Notes: a model not told the origin generated them from the sequence alone. A DNA stretch of 64,000 nucleotides from an uncultured Butyricicoccus sp. (GCA_944376065.1 CALWBL010000001.1:186001-250000), one strand, 5' to 3'; positions 8,206 to 18,300 are shown, counted from the first letter of the stretch. Numbers and translations: made by a program.

Positions 8206-9633
8206 TTATATGGATTTATATAACTCTTCATACTGCTTAGCTGACGATGTCCAGCTAAAATCTTCTTTCATGCCACTTATAACAAGATTTTTCCAAGAAG
8301 TCTTATTATATCGGAACACTCCGCAGGCCTCTTGAATTACATGCAGCATATCATGTGCGTTATAGCTATGGAATGTAAAACCATTACCTGTTCCGAGATA
8401 GTCCACAAATGCATGCACTGTATCTTTTAATCCTCCAGTTTCACGAACAATTGGAATTGTACCGTAGTGCAGTGCAATCATCTGAGCAAGTCCACAAGGC
8501 TCAGACTTAGATGGCATAAGCAGCATATCGCTTCCTGCATAAATTTTGCTTGCAAGCTCGGCAGAGAACATAATAGATACAGAAATTTTACCTGGATAAC
8601 GGTTTTTCGCCTCTATAAACATTTGCTCATAACGCCATTCACCTTTGCCAAGCACTATAAGACGAACATCGTCCTGTAAAATCTCATCAAGAACAGCCTC
8701 AATAAGGTCTAGCCCCTTGTGCCCTGCAAATCTTGAAATTATAGCGATAACTGGCGTTTCTTCTGTTCCTTCCAAACCACACATTTCAAGCAGTTCTTTT
8801 TTATTTACCTGCTTATTTTTTATTGTTTTTGTATTGTAATTTTTAAATAAATATGGGTCAGTTGATGGATTATAAACATCAAGGTCTAAGCCATTTAATA
8901 TGCCATGGAGTTTATAGCTGCAATCACGCAGAATAGGGTCTAATCCATGACCATAATATGGAGTTTGAATTTCCTCAGCATAACTTTGTGAAACCGTAGT
9001 GACTGCATTGCTTGCAACAATAGCAGCTTTCATAAGGTTTACATCGCCATCCATTGCCATAAAACCGGAACGATAATGAGCATCATCAATACCAAGAACA
9101 TATTCAAGAATTTCTCTGCCATAACGTCCTTGATATGCAATATTATGAATGGTAAATACCGTTTTAATGCCTTTATAATACTCACGACCAGAAAACATCA
9201 AATTGTAATAAACGGGAACAAGTGCAGTCTGCCAATCATTACAGTTTATCACATCTGGTTTAAAGTCAAGGTCTGGAAGTATTTCAAGCACAGCTTTACA
9301 AAAAAATGCGAAGCGTTCCGCATCATCATACTCACCATAAATCTGGGTTCGTGAAAAATAATATTCATTATCAATAAAATAATACTTAACACCAGATTCT
9401 TCATAAGCAAAAACGCCACAATATTGATTTCTCCAGCCAAGCTGAACATAAGCGTTTTTGACATAAGTCATTTTCTGACGCCATTTTTCTTGTATTAAAC
9501 TATAATAAGGACAGAAAACCGCCACTTCATTTCCTTCAGCAGCAAATGCTTTGGGCAATGAACCTGCAACATCTCCAAGCCCACCGGTTTTTATAAAAGG
9601 AGCCACTTCACTGGCAACATACATAATTTTCAT
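8206..9633 (-). CDS. glgA: glycogen synthase (ADP-glucose type)
   Basis: A 475-residue GT5 glycosyltransferase that adds glucose from ADP-glucose to the non-reducing ends of glycogen in the cytosol. The N-terminal nucleotide-sugar motif KTGGLGDVAG starts at Lys15. The C-terminal lobe carries MPSKSEPCGLAQ, which holds the conserved catalytic Glu, followed by VRETGGLKDTV. The ATG at 9633 is preferred over a longer TTG-started frame because GGGAGG lies 7 bases upstream and MKIMYVASEVAPF is the typical GlgA N-terminus. It sits between glgD and glgP and is certainly part of the glycogen operon. No unusual substitutions were seen. Confidence 0.95.
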   Translation of the reverse strand: MKIMYVASEVAPFIKTGGLGDVAGSLPKAFAAEGNEVAVFCPYYSLIQEKWRQKMTYVKNAYVQLGWRNQYCGVFAYEESGVKYYFIDNEYYFSRTQIYGEYDDAERFAFFCKAVLEILPDLDFKPDVINCNDWQTALVPVYYNLMFSGREYYKGIKTVFTIHNIAYQGRYGREILEYVLGIDDAHYRSGFMAMDGDVNLMKAAIVASNAVTTVSQSYAEEIQTPYYGHGLDPILRDCSYKLHGILNGLDLDVYNPSTDPYLFKNYNTKTIKNKQVNKKELLEMCGLEGTEETPVIAIISRFAGHKGLDLIEAVLDEILQDDVRLIVLGKGEWRYEQMFIEAKNRYPGKISVSIMFSAELASKIYAGSDMLLMPSKSEPCGLAQMIALHYGTIPIVRETGGLKDTVHAFVDYLGTGNGFTFHSYNAHDMLHVIQEACGVFRYNKTSWKNLVISGMKEDFSWTSSAKQYEELYKSI

Positions 9634-9817
9634 AATTGAACCTCCCAACAGTTACGGGATGCCCAAATGCACCCCGTAAGCTGTCTTATTGATTTTTATG
9701 CAGCGGGTAATTCAATGCTAAGCTGCATCTTTTGGGTTTTTGCGATGTATGCAACTAACATGCTCCCCGTTTGACACGCCATGAGCTTTTGCTCCCGCTT
9801 TTGCAAAGTACGATTTA

Positions 9818-10945
9818 TTACACCACTGAGCTTTTGGCAATAACTACTGGATAATTCTCATGTCCCATCATAGTTCTGCCATCACGGATTGTAACGCCTC
9901 TATCAGTAATAATATGTGCAAGTGATGCACCATTTAAGATTCTGCCATTTTCCATAATTATTGAATTGCTAACAACAGCATCTTTTTCAACCAAAACATC
10001 TCTAAACAATATAGAGTTTACAACCTTGCCTTCGATATGGCAGCCATCAGCAATCAAGCTGTCTTCAACATCGGCCTTATCACCATAGTATGCAGGAGAT
10101 TCATCACAAATACGAGTATAAATTGGTCTTGTACGTAAGAATACCTCATCACGAGTTTCCTTATCAAGCATATCCATATTAGCACTAAAATACTGATGAG
10201 TATCCTCAATCTTGCATGCGTAAGCGCCAAAAAGATAACCGCCAATTTTACTATCTGTAAGAGCACGAGTAAGAAGTTCACGCTCAAAGTGAATACAGTT
10301 ATGAGTTACACAATCAGCAATCAGATGGATTAAATACTGACGACTCATAATATAAACGCCCAGAGCCTCATGCTTACACTTGCTGTCATTGCTATCACCA
10401 ACTCTGATATCAAGAATTTCTTTTCTGCGGTTCATTTCGCAATAAGTAGCAAGACGGCTATCCTTACCCTTTTTAGTGACAACCATTGTTATATCATTCT
10501 CTGAATCGATATGCTGCTGAATAACCTCATCTATTGGAATATTAGCAATGATATCACCATCAGCCAAAACAACATATTCAGCTCTATTTTTTTGTAAAAA
10601 GTCAACCGCACCTGCTAGTGCATCAATTTTGCCACGATATTCACCTATTACTAGTGGGGATGACTTCTTTGAATAGCTGTAAGGAGGCAACATAGTAACT
10701 CCACCATTTTTACGGGATAAATCCCAATCTTTACCGTTACCTATATGGTCAATAAGTGACTGATATTTATCCTTCATCAGCAGACCAATGCGGAAAATAC
10801 CTGAGTTTACCATATTAGACAGCATAAAGTCTACTATACGATATCTGCCGCCAAATGGAACAGCCGCAACTGTACGATGTTCTGTAATTTCACGCAGATC
10901 ATTGTCGTTATCAACAGCAATGATAATGCCTAACACGTTTTTCAT
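9818..10945 (-). CDS. glgD: GlgD, regulatory subunit of ADP-glucose pyrophosphorylase
   Basis: A 375-residue paralogue of GlgC. It keeps the nucleotidyltransferase fold (PFGGRYRIVDFMLSNMVNSGI near the N-terminus, ADGDIIANIP in the middle) and a C-terminal left-handed beta-helix with hexapeptide-like repeats (ADGCHIEGKVVNSILFRDV). It lacks the GGxGxRL nucleotide loop that GlgC has; the equivalent stretch is AVDNDNDLREI. That pattern is known for GlgD, which forms a heteromer with GlgC and stimulates it. ATG 10945 is chosen over a TTG at 10969 because AAAAGGGGA precedes it. It starts 20 bases after the glgC stop and is followed by a 184-base gap containing two weak hairpins but no clear terminator. 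Confidence 0.92.
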   Translation of the reverse strand: MKNVLGIIIAVDNDNDLREITEHRTVAAVPFGGRYRIVDFMLSNMVNSGIFRIGLLMKDKYQSLIDHIGNGKDWDLSRKNGGVTMLPPYSYSKKSSPLVIGEYRGKIDALAGAVDFLQKNRAEYVVLADGDIIANIPIDEVIQQHIDSENDITMVVTKKGKDSRLATYCEMNRRKEILDIRVGDSNDSKCKHEALGVYIMSRQYLIHLIADCVTHNCIHFERELLTRALTDSKIGGYLFGAYACKIEDTHQYFSANMDMLDKETRDEVFLRTRPIYTRICDESPAYYGDKADVEDSLIADGCHIEGKVVNSILFRDVLVEKDAVVSNSIIMENGRILNGASLAHIITDRGVTIRDGRTMMGHENYPVVIAKSSVV

Positions 10946-10965
10946 TTGTATGTTTCCCCTTTTCC

Positions 10966-12177
10966 TCAAATCATATCTGGAAGATCTTTGTCTGCCATTT
11001 CTTTAGCTTTCAGTGTTGCTCCACGACCGATTTTAACCTCGGCTGCAACTACCGCAACGCCCCAATCATCTGGACCCACATCTGTTGGGGTACCACCGAC
11101 CTGTGCTTTTTCACAGATTCTAGCATTTTCAGCTACAATTGCATAGCGAACAACCGCTCCCGGTTCAACTACAGCACCTGGCATCAGAATAGAGTATTCA
11201 ACCTTTGCACCCTTTCCAATAGTAACATCGGAAAACAGCACAGACTCTGAAACATTGCCCATAATCTCACAACCCTCAGATACCAGTGAGTGAGTAACCT
11301 TTGCATCTTTGCTTGTGTAATGTGGAGGTGCACCATTGTTTCTTCCGTAAATTTTCCAGCTATCATCCGTCAGATTAAGACCAGACTTAGGGCTTAACAA
11401 ATCCATATTTGCTTCCCAAAGTGATTCAATAGTACCAACATCTTTCCAATAGCCCTCAAAGCGGAAAGATACAAGTTTTTCACCTGCACTCAGCATATCT
11501 GGAATGATGTCTTTACCAAAGTCATAGGAGGATTTAGGCTTTTTTTCATCTGCTGTAAGATACTGACGCAGCTTTTTCCATGTGAAGATATAAATGCCCA
11601 TAGAAGCCAGAGTAGACTTAGGTTCCTTTGGTTTTTCCTCAAATTCATAGATTGTGCCATCTTCATGGCAGTTCATTATACCAAAACGTGAAGCATCATC
11701 TAGTGGCACATCAATAACTGCGATTGTGGCATCGGCACCAGTTTTCTTATGCTGCTGAAGCATTTTATTATAATTCATCTTATATATATGGTCACCAGAC
11801 AAGATAAGTACATACTCTGGATCATATTCATCAACAAATCCAATATTCTGATAAATAGCATTTGCTGTGCCCTTATACCATTCTGAGGTTTTGCCTTTCT
11901 GATATGGAGGTAAGATATAAACGCCGCCATTTAATCTGTCAAGGTCCCAAGTTTGACCTGCACCAACATAGGCATTAAGTGCATGAGGTTCATACTGAGT
12001 GAGCACACCTACTGTGTCAATACCGGAGTTAATACAGTTTGATAGTGGGAAGTCGATGATTTTATACTTTCCACCAAAAGGAACTGCCGGCTTTGCAACT
12101 TTAGTTGTTAATACATACAGTCTGCTTCCTTGTCCGCCTGCAAGGAGCATTGCAACACATTCTTTTTTGCGATACAT
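10966..12177 (-). CDS. glgC: glucose-1-phosphate adenylyltransferase, catalytic subunit
   Basis: A 403-residue enzyme that makes ADP-glucose from ATP and glucose-1-phosphate, the committed step of bacterial glycogen synthesis. The N-terminal loop GGQGSRL (14-20) and [12 protein letters not shown] are intact, as are the metal-binding Asp in [12 protein letters not shown], the FEEKPKEP lysine region and the C-terminal beta-helix. Compared with GlgD next door it has all catalytic features, so this is the active half of the GlgC/GlgD pair. The enzyme class is normally under allosteric control by glycolytic intermediates; which effector applies here cannot be read from the sequence. Confidence 0.95.
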   Translation of the reverse strand: MYRKKECVAMLLAGGQGSRLYVLTTKVAKPAVPFGGKYKIIDFPLSNCINSGIDTVGVLTQYEPHALNAYVGAGQTWDLDRLNGGVYILPPYQKGKTSEWYKGTANAIYQNIGFVDEYDPEYVLILSGDHIYKMNYNKMLQQHKKTGADATIAVIDVPLDDASRFGIMNCHEDGTIYEFEEKPKEPKSTLASMGIYIFTWKKLRQYLTADEKKPKSSYDFGKDIIPDMLSAGEKLVSFRFEGYWKDVGTIESLWEANMDLLSPKSGLNLTDDSWKIYGRNNGAPPHYTSKDAKVTHSLVSEGCEIMGNVSESVLFSDVTIGKGAKVEYSILMPGAVVEPGAVVRYAIVAENARICEKAQVGGTPTDVGPDDWGVAVVAAEVKIGRGATLKAKEMADKDLPDMI

Positions 12178-12266
12178 GATGTGATTCTCCGTTTCTTTCC
12201 CAATACTTAAATTTAGTAAAAGCGGTGAGCCATTTGCTCCATTCCGCCACTATTAATATATAAACA

Positions 12267-14276
12267 TTACTTATCAGTTGTTTTTTTAGTCGTTTTTTTA
12301 GTTGTCTTTCTAACACTTGTACGTTTTGTTTCAGTTTTTGTTGTAGTTTTCTTAGATGCCGTTTTTGTTGGTGTTGCACGTTTTGCACGAGGTTTGCCAC
12401 GAAGGAACATAACTGAAAGAGGTGCAACTTTAAGGTCGATTAGATTTTCCATACCATGCAGCTCAGATGCCTTTGTGCGTTTCTTGCCGTTAGAAACACC
12501 ACCACCACCAAACTCAACACCATCAGAACTAAAAATCTCCTCATAAGTTCCAGCAAATGGTACACCTATCTTATAACTCTCATGATAAACAGGCGCAAAA
12601 TTAGCAACACATATAATCTCACTGCCGTCTTTTGCAATTCTTCTAAACGCAATAATGTTATTTACATTATCATCATGAGAAATCCATGAGAAACCATGCC
12701 AGTCAGTGTCATTTTCCCAAAGCTCCTTTTGTGCCAAATAGAACATATTGAGAGCCTTAACATATGCACGCATTTGTCTATGAGCATCATAACCCAAAAG
12801 CATCCAATCAAGTTGTTTTGCCTCTGACCATTCAGAAAACTGTCCAAACTCACCCCCCATAAACAACATCTTTTTGCCTGGATGTGCAATCATATATCCA
12901 AGCAATGTACGCAAAGAAGCAAACTTATTTTCATAAGGGTCTGGCATTTTGTCTAGTAAAGACTTTTTACCATGAACTACTTCATCATGCGAAAGCGGCA
13001 ATATATAGTTTTCAGAAAAGGCATACATAAATGAGAATGTAATCTTATCATGCATATCCTTTCTAAAGAACGGGTCAGCACCGATATAACAAAGCATATC
13101 GTTCATCCAGCCCATATTCCATTTAAAGTTAAAGCCCAATCCACCCATATATCCTGGTTTAGTAACCATAGGCCATGCTGTTGACTCCTCTGCAATCATC
13201 ATACAGTCTGGGTGAGCAGTTAGAACCATTTCGTTAAGCAGTCTTAAAAAGTCTACTGCCTCAAGATTTTCTCTGCCACCATGGATGTTGGGACGCCACT
13301 CACCTTGGCGATTGTAGTCAAGATACAGCATAGATGCAACCGCATCAACACGCAAACCGTCAATATGGAATTTCTCAATCCAGAACATAGCTGATGAGAA
13401 CAGAAGGTTTCTAACAGAAACTTTTCCATAATCAAAAACTCTTGTTCCCCATTCTTTATGCTCCATTTTAAGCGGGTCTGCGTACTCATAAAGATATGAG
13501 CCATCAAACTCCACAAGACCATGACCGTCCTTTGGGAAGTGTGCTGGAACCCAGTCCATAATTACTCCGACACCAGCCTGATGCGCCTTATCAACAAAAT
13601 ACATAAGGTCATGAGGTGTGCCATATCGTGATGTTGCAGCAAAATAACCTGTAACCTGATAACCCCATGAAGCGTCCAGAGGGTGTTCAGTCAAAGGCAT
13701 AAGTTCGATATGTGTATATCCCATTTCCTTAGCATAAGGGATGAGCTCATCTGCAAGCTGACGATATGAATAAAAGGAATCATCAGAATTGCGTTTCCAA
13801 GAACCAGCATGAACCTCATAAATATTAACTGGTTGACTATATGGCTCATGCTCACCACGCCAAGAAAGCCAGTTATTGTCATTCCATTCATAGCCTTCTA
13901 TATCAAATATTTTAGAGCCATTGCCTGGACGTGTTTCAGAGTGGAAAGCATAAGGGTCAGCTTTATCAAGTTCATAACCTTCTGCAGTGCGGATTGCATA
14001 TTTATATGTATCGAACTTACGCACATCTGGAATGAATAATTCCCAGATGCCCATTTCATCTTTGTGCATTTGGTGAGCGGTTCTGTCCCAATTATTAAAC
14101 TCACCCATTACAGCAACACTTGCTGCATTTGGTGCATAAACACGGAAAACGTAGCCATTTTTCCCGTCACGCTGCATAGGGTGTGAACCCATAAACTCAT
14201 ATGCACGACAATCTTTACCGGAATGGAACAATGAAAGATGCTCTTCCAGACTAATTGCATTTGATTTTACTTCCAT
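12267..14276 (-). CDS. glgB: 1,4-alpha-glucan branching enzyme with Lys/Thr-rich tail
   Basis: A 669-residue GH13 branching enzyme that moves alpha-1,4 segments to alpha-1,6 positions on glycogen. It has a CBM48 domain (about 40-130), the barrel with nucleophile Asp311 (GLRVDAVAS), acid/base Glu363 (MIAEES) and SHDEVVH at 429-435, then a C-terminal beta domain to about 626. The longer N1 domain of enterobacterial GlgB is absent. Residues 627-669 form an odd tail made almost only of Lys, Arg, Thr and Ser (for example SKKTTTKTETKRTS). Start 14276 has AGAGGAG eight bases upstream; the longer frame from 14357 lacks an SD. First gene of the glycogen operon. Confidence 0.94.
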   Translation of the reverse strand: MEVKSNAISLEEHLSLFHSGKDCRAYEFMGSHPMQRDGKNGYVFRVYAPNAASVAVMGEFNNWDRTAHQMHKDEMGIWELFIPDVRKFDTYKYAIRTAEGYELDKADPYAFHSETRPGNGSKIFDIEGYEWNDNNWLSWRGEHEPYSQPVNIYEVHAGSWKRNSDDSFYSYRQLADELIPYAKEMGYTHIELMPLTEHPLDASWGYQVTGYFAATSRYGTPHDLMYFVDKAHQAGVGVIMDWVPAHFPKDGHGLVEFDGSYLYEYADPLKMEHKEWGTRVFDYGKVSVRNLLFSSAMFWIEKFHIDGLRVDAVASMLYLDYNRQGEWRPNIHGGRENLEAVDFLRLLNEMVLTAHPDCMMIAEESTAWPMVTKPGYMGGLGFNFKWNMGWMNDMLCYIGADPFFRKDMHDKITFSFMYAFSENYILPLSHDEVVHGKKSLLDKMPDPYENKFASLRTLLGYMIAHPGKKMLFMGGEFGQFSEWSEAKQLDWMLLGYDAHRQMRAYVKALNMFYLAQKELWENDTDWHGFSWISHDDNVNNIIAFRRIAKDGSEIICVANFAPVYHESYKIGVPFAGTYEEIFSSDGVEFGGGGVSNGKKRTKASELHGMENLIDLKVAPLSVMFLRGKPRAKRATPTKTASKKTTTKTETKRTSVRKTTKKTTKKTTDK

Positions 14277-14398
14277 GCATTCATCTCCTCTTTTGGATTG
14301 TAGAATACGCTCGGATACTATCCATTTATTTCCTTTTGTCCGGCTTTTTGTTGCCATCGCACAGTTTATCCGATGCTAAGTTCTCATTTACTAGATAT

Positions 14399-14427
14399 AG
14401 TATACAACAACTATAAAAAAATGTCCA
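14399..14427 (-). promoter_or_regulatory. sigma-A-type promoter of the glycogen operon
   Basis: On the minus strand TGGACA (14427-14422), a 17-base spacer and TATACT (14404-14399). Transcription should start near 14392, giving a leader of about 115 bases before glgB. The -35 box lies inside one arm of the cinA terminator. Confidence 0.65.
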
Positions 14428-14456
14428 GTATTTTTGGAAAACACTGGACATTTTTT
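14422..14456. terminator. terminator after cinA
   Basis: TGTCCAGT / ACTGGACA stem with a 13-base loop. The minus-strand exit is TTTTTTTATAG, following cinA by about 110 bases. A T-run is also present on the plus side, so it is formally symmetrical. Confidence 0.8.
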
Positions 14457-14558
14457 GTTCATATTTCGTAACATATCAACTTTTCACAAACAAAGTACCC
14501 ATATTGAACACAAACTCACTCAATTTAATATAAAAACAGGGTAAATGTTTTTCTTAGC

Positions 14559-15788
14559 TTATTCCAGCTCTCTGCGAATAATATCAAGAGCAACTGATGC
14601 TGCATAGTTTCTAACCCTGTCACGACCATGGGTATTATTGGTTTTCTTTGTTATACATTTGCCGTTAATCCAAACACTAATATAAACTAAACCAACAGGT
14701 TTATCTATTGTTCCACCCCCTGGACCAGCAATACCAGTTATACCAACACCTACATCAGTACCTAAACGTTCGGCAACACCCTTTGCCATTTCTTCAGCTG
14801 TTTGAGATGATACAGCCCCATATTTTTCAAGTGTTTCAGTCTTAACCCCCAACACTTTCATTTTAACTTCATTTGAGTATGAGCATACACCGCCCATATA
14901 ATAATCTGATGCACCCGCTAAATCTGTTATGCGTTTAGACAAAAGCCCACCTGTGCAGCTCTCAGCAACAGACAATGTCATATTATTTTTTATCAACAAC
15001 CGACCTGCAACCTGCTCAAGGGAGTCAACATCAACTCCATAAACATCATCACCTATAATTTGCTTAACTTTCTCGACAACTGGCTGGAGCATTTTTTCTG
15101 CCTCATCTTCGGTTTCAGCTTTTGCGGTTATTCTAACGAAACACTCTGACGTTTTTGCATAAGGTGCAATTGTAGGGTTTTGCATAGACTGCATAAGGTC
15201 ATGCAGTTTTGTTTCCATAGCACTTTCACCAATTCCAAACATTCTGACGTTATGCGATTTAATGCAACCACCTGCTAGCGGGTATAAAAATGGCACAGCA
15301 TATTTTTTAAACATTGGCTCACATTCTCTTGGTGGACCAGGAAGCATAATCACATATTTACTATCGCTTTCAAATCCACAACCTGGAGCTGTTCCCCACT
15401 CGTTTTTAAATACAGTGCAGCCTTCTGGCAGCCATGCCTGTTTTTGATTATTTGGCGTCATTTGCTTGCCAAGTTTATCAAAGAAAATTTTTATTTCATC
15501 AAGGGATTCTTCATCTAACTTTAAACTTTTGTTAAATACCTTAGCGAGTGTTTCTTTTGTAAGGTCATCAAGTGTTGGACCAAGACCACCTGTGGTGATA
15601 ATAATATCTGCTCGGTTTTTGGCTTCTATGATAGCTCGCTCCAGCCGTTCTGGATTATCACCTACAACGGTCTGATAGTAAACATTTATACCAAGTTCAC
15701 TAAGCCCTTGAGCAATAACTTGAGCATCAGTATTTACAATCTGACCAAGTAATATTTCTGTTCCGACCGCTATTAGTTCTGCATTCAT
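14559..15788 (-). CDS. cinA: CinA: competence/damage-inducible protein with NMN amidase domain
   Basis: A 409-residue two-domain protein. The N-terminal half is MoaB/MogA-like (COG1058) with TTGGLGPTLDD; in characterised homologues it is an ADP-ribose/NAD-derivative pyrophosphatase. The C-terminal half (about 250-405) is a PncC-type nicotinamide mononucleotide deamidase with SVAESCTGGLLSKRITD and GVGITGIAGPGGG. It therefore probably recycles or cleans up NAD breakdown products. SD GGAGGAGATAGC precedes the start. It lies 23 bases downstream of thiI, so the cysteine desulfurase, thiI and cinA are read together and end at the hairpin at 14422. Confidence 0.93.
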   Translation of the reverse strand: MNAELIAVGTEILLGQIVNTDAQVIAQGLSELGINVYYQTVVGDNPERLERAIIEAKNRADIIITTGGLGPTLDDLTKETLAKVFNKSLKLDEESLDEIKIFFDKLGKQMTPNNQKQAWLPEGCTVFKNEWGTAPGCGFESDSKYVIMLPGPPRECEPMFKKYAVPFLYPLAGGCIKSHNVRMFGIGESAMETKLHDLMQSMQNPTIAPYAKTSECFVRITAKAETEDEAEKMLQPVVEKVKQIIGDDVYGVDVDSLEQVAGRLLIKNNMTLSVAESCTGGLLSKRITDLAGASDYYMGGVCSYSNEVKMKVLGVKTETLEKYGAVSSQTAEEMAKGVAERLGTDVGVGITGIAGPGGGTIDKPVGLVYISVWINGKCITKKTNNTHGRDRVRNYAASVALDIIRRELE

Positions 15789-15811
15789 GCTATCTCCTCC
15801 AAAAAAGATTG

Positions 15812-16990
15812 TTAAAGTGCTTTAAATTTAGGATAGATAACTTCTGTACCTTCCAATGCCTCATCAACTAAAGCATCAACATCAAGATGTTTTTCAGCCT
15901 CTAATATTTTAAACATCTTAGGCTTAGTATTAGGGTGTTTTGGAGTAAACACAGTGCAACAATCCTCATAAGGGAGAATTGAAGTTTCAAAAGTGCCAAT
16001 TTTACGTGCAATTTTAATAATTTCTTCTTTATCCATACCAATAACAGGGCGGAACACCGGAAGTTCACAAACTGCACCTGTAACCGCCATAGCAGGCATT
16101 GTTTGGCTTGCAACCTGACCTAAACTTTCGCCTGTGATTAAACCGCCACAGCCTTCTTTTATAGCTAGCTTTTCAGCAATACGCATCATAAATCTACGCA
16201 TAATAAGAGTGAATAATTCTTCATGACAATGCTCACGGATTTGCTCCTGAATTTTTGTAAATGGTACAACTAAAAGAGGCATACGACCAGTATATGCTGT
16301 CATAATTTGTGCAAGTTCAATAACTTTTTCTTTTGCTCTCTCTGATGTGTATGGATAGCTAAAGAAATGTATTGCCACAAGCTCCAAACCACGCTTAGAC
16401 ATCATATAGCCTGCAACTGGTGAATCAATACCACCTGAAAGCAGAATTGCTGCTTTTCCATTGGTACCTACTGGCATGCCACCTGCACCCGCTACAGCAC
16501 CAGAGTGTACAAATGCATACTCATCACGAATTTCAAAATAAACTGTAAGCTCTGGATTGTGCATATCTGGCTTCATATGCTTATATTTGAATGCAAGTTC
16601 ACCGCCGATTTTCTGTGAAACTTCAATAGATGTCATTGGGAAACGCTTATCACTGCGTTTAGTCTCAACTTTAAAGCTATGAGCGTTAGCAATTTTATCT
16701 TTTAGATATTCTTCGGCGGTTTGCTGCATTGCCTCAAGTGTTTTTTCACATACTGCTGCTCGACAGATTAAGTTTATACCGAAAATTTTAGAAACGGTAT
16801 CAACAATAGCGTCAGCATCTGCATTCTCACCAATCCAAATATAGATTACAGATTGACGCATATAAACCTCACAATCTGCAACATGTTTTAATCTACGTTT
16901 GATATTGCCGAGGAGTTTATCTTCAAATGATTTTCTGTTAAGACCCTTTAGAATAATTTCGCCACATTTTAATAATAAAACTTCTTTCAT
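15812..16990 (-). CDS. thiI: tRNA sulfurtransferase ThiI
   Basis: A 392-residue cytosolic enzyme that makes 4-thiouridine at position 8 of tRNA and, in many bacteria, supplies sulfur for thiamine thiazole. It has the N-terminal ferredoxin-like and THUMP domains (about 1-165) and an ATP-binding PP-loop LLSGGIDSPVAGYM near 183. The C-terminal rhodanese domain of enterobacterial ThiI is absent, which is usual in Firmicutes, where the adjacent cysteine desulfurase is thought to hand over sulfur directly. A CC pair in YEDCCTVFTPKHP near the C-terminus is a candidate sulfur acceptor site. The SD is AAAGAGG. Confidence 0.95.
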   Translation of the reverse strand: MKEVLLLKCGEIILKGLNRKSFEDKLLGNIKRRLKHVADCEVYMRQSVIYIWIGENADADAIVDTVSKIFGINLICRAAVCEKTLEAMQQTAEEYLKDKIANAHSFKVETKRSDKRFPMTSIEVSQKIGGELAFKYKHMKPDMHNPELTVYFEIRDEYAFVHSGAVAGAGGMPVGTNGKAAILLSGGIDSPVAGYMMSKRGLELVAIHFFSYPYTSERAKEKVIELAQIMTAYTGRMPLLVVPFTKIQEQIREHCHEELFTLIMRRFMMRIAEKLAIKEGCGGLITGESLGQVASQTMPAMAVTGAVCELPVFRPVIGMDKEEIIKIARKIGTFETSILPYEDCCTVFTPKHPNTKPKMFKILEAEKHLDVDALVDEALEGTEVIYPKFKAL

Positions 16991-17004
16991 ATATTCATTC
17001 CTCT

Positions 17005-18132
17005 TTATCTTTTTAACATTTTTATTCCCTGTTTAAATGCATCTATCAGGGCGTTAATATCTTCTTTTGTATTAAATGGTGCAAACGAAACTCTTATTGC
17101 ACTGTCAATGCGTTTGTTGTTAAGCCCCATGGCCTTTAACACCGTGCTTTCCTTACCCTTTGCACATGCGGAACCCGCTGAAACATAAACCTCTCTGCTT
17201 TCAAGCACTCTGAGCATAACCTCGCTTTTGCAGCCTTCTAGTGAAACATTAAACACATGAGGTACATCAGGTTCACCATTTTGCACAGCCCAAGGAATAT
17301 GTCTTTTAAGCTCGGTTTTAAGATAGTTTGAAAGCTCATTTATATGTTTTAAATCCTCGCTCATATTCTTTTGACGAATTTCGCAAGCTGTTGCAAAACC
17401 TGCAATATTAGGCATAGGCTCTGTACCTGAACGCATACCATTTTCCTGACCACCGCCGACGATATAAGGGCGAATTTTTATATCTTTTGATATATATAAT
17501 GCACCAATACCCTTTGGAGCACCAATTTTGTGGCCGCTTACACTCATAAGATGACAATTCCATTTCTTAGGTGTTAATGGCACACGGAAGAGACCTTGCA
17601 CTGCATCAATATGAAAAATAGCTTTTGGAGCTTTGCTTTTTAAAATTGAGCCAATTTTTTCAACAGGCTGAAGCGTTCCTACTTCATTATTTACAAGCAT
17701 AAGGCTTACTAAAATGGTATCTTCTCTTAGAGCATTTTCAAAATCTTCTGCTGAAATATGACCGGTTTCGTCTGGCTTTAAATATGTCACAATGTAACCA
17801 TCTTCTTGAAGTCTTTTGCAAGCATTTTTAACTGCTGAATGTTCAATCTCTGATGTTACTATATGGCGACCTATATGGCGGTTTTTATATGCTGCACCAA
17901 AAATCGCAGTATTGATTGACTCTGTGCCACCCGATGTAAATGTTATTTCCTGAGCATCTGCACCCATAACTTTTGCAACTTTTTGACGATAATTTTTCAG
18001 TTCTTTTGCAGCTTTAATGCCCATACTGTGCTGACTTGATGGGTTACCAAAATCAGTAACCATAAGTTTTGTCATTGCATCTACTGCCTCTGGTAAAACT
18101 GCTGTTGTAGCTGAATTATCCAAATAATGCAT
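17005..18132 (-). CDS. cysteine desulfurase (NifS/IscS family) paired with ThiI
   Basis: A 375-residue PLP enzyme that removes sulfur from cysteine. Lys202 in SVSGHKIGAPKG binds PLP, His98 in EIEHSAVKN stacks on the cofactor, and the catalytic loop Cys323 lies in SAGSACAKGKES. The gene is 14 bases upstream of thiI; in Bacillus the matching pair is NifZ-ThiI, where the desulfurase feeds tRNA s4U formation. No iscU, iscA or suf genes are nearby, which supports a tRNA-thiolation role over general Fe-S assembly. It is transcribed divergently from purA. Confidence 0.92.
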   Translation of the reverse strand: MHYLDNSATTAVLPEAVDAMTKLMVTDFGNPSSQHSMGIKAAKELKNYRQKVAKVMGADAQEITFTSGGTESINTAIFGAAYKNRHIGRHIVTSEIEHSAVKNACKRLQEDGYIVTYLKPDETGHISAEDFENALREDTILVSLMLVNNEVGTLQPVEKIGSILKSKAPKAIFHIDAVQGLFRVPLTPKKWNCHLMSVSGHKIGAPKGIGALYISKDIKIRPYIVGGGQENGMRSGTEPMPNIAGFATACEIRQKNMSEDLKHINELSNYLKTELKRHIPWAVQNGEPDVPHVFNVSLEGCKSEVMLRVLESREVYVSAGSACAKGKESTVLKAMGLNNKRIDSAIRVSFAPFNTKEDINALIDAFKQGIKMLKR

Positions 18133-18271
18133 TTTTACTGTCCTTTCTGTGATTTTTAGTTTTTATCACAAATACTTTTATTCAGTCTGAATTATAACAC
18201 AATATATATCAAAAAACAAACTCAAATACAGTTTGTTTTATATGTTACATATGATTTTTTATCAAATGTAA

Positions 18272-18300
18272 TTGAAAGAAAGGTTGATTCATGCTATAAT
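18272..18300 (+). promoter_or_regulatory. purA promoter
   Basis: TTGAAA, a 17-base spacer and a perfect TATAAT, 71 bases before the purA ATG. No purine riboswitch aptamer was recognised in the leader. Confidence 0.75.

Noticed and set aside
9649..9817. Terminator between glgD and glgA
   Set aside because: ATGCAGC/GCTGCAT and TTACGGG/CCCGTAA repeats exist but neither has a good U-tract; the operon probably continues.
9818..10945. GlgD as a second pseudoenzyme
   Set aside because: Loss of the GGxGxRL loop is normal for GlgD in Firmicutes, which acts as a partner of GlgC; it is not novel.
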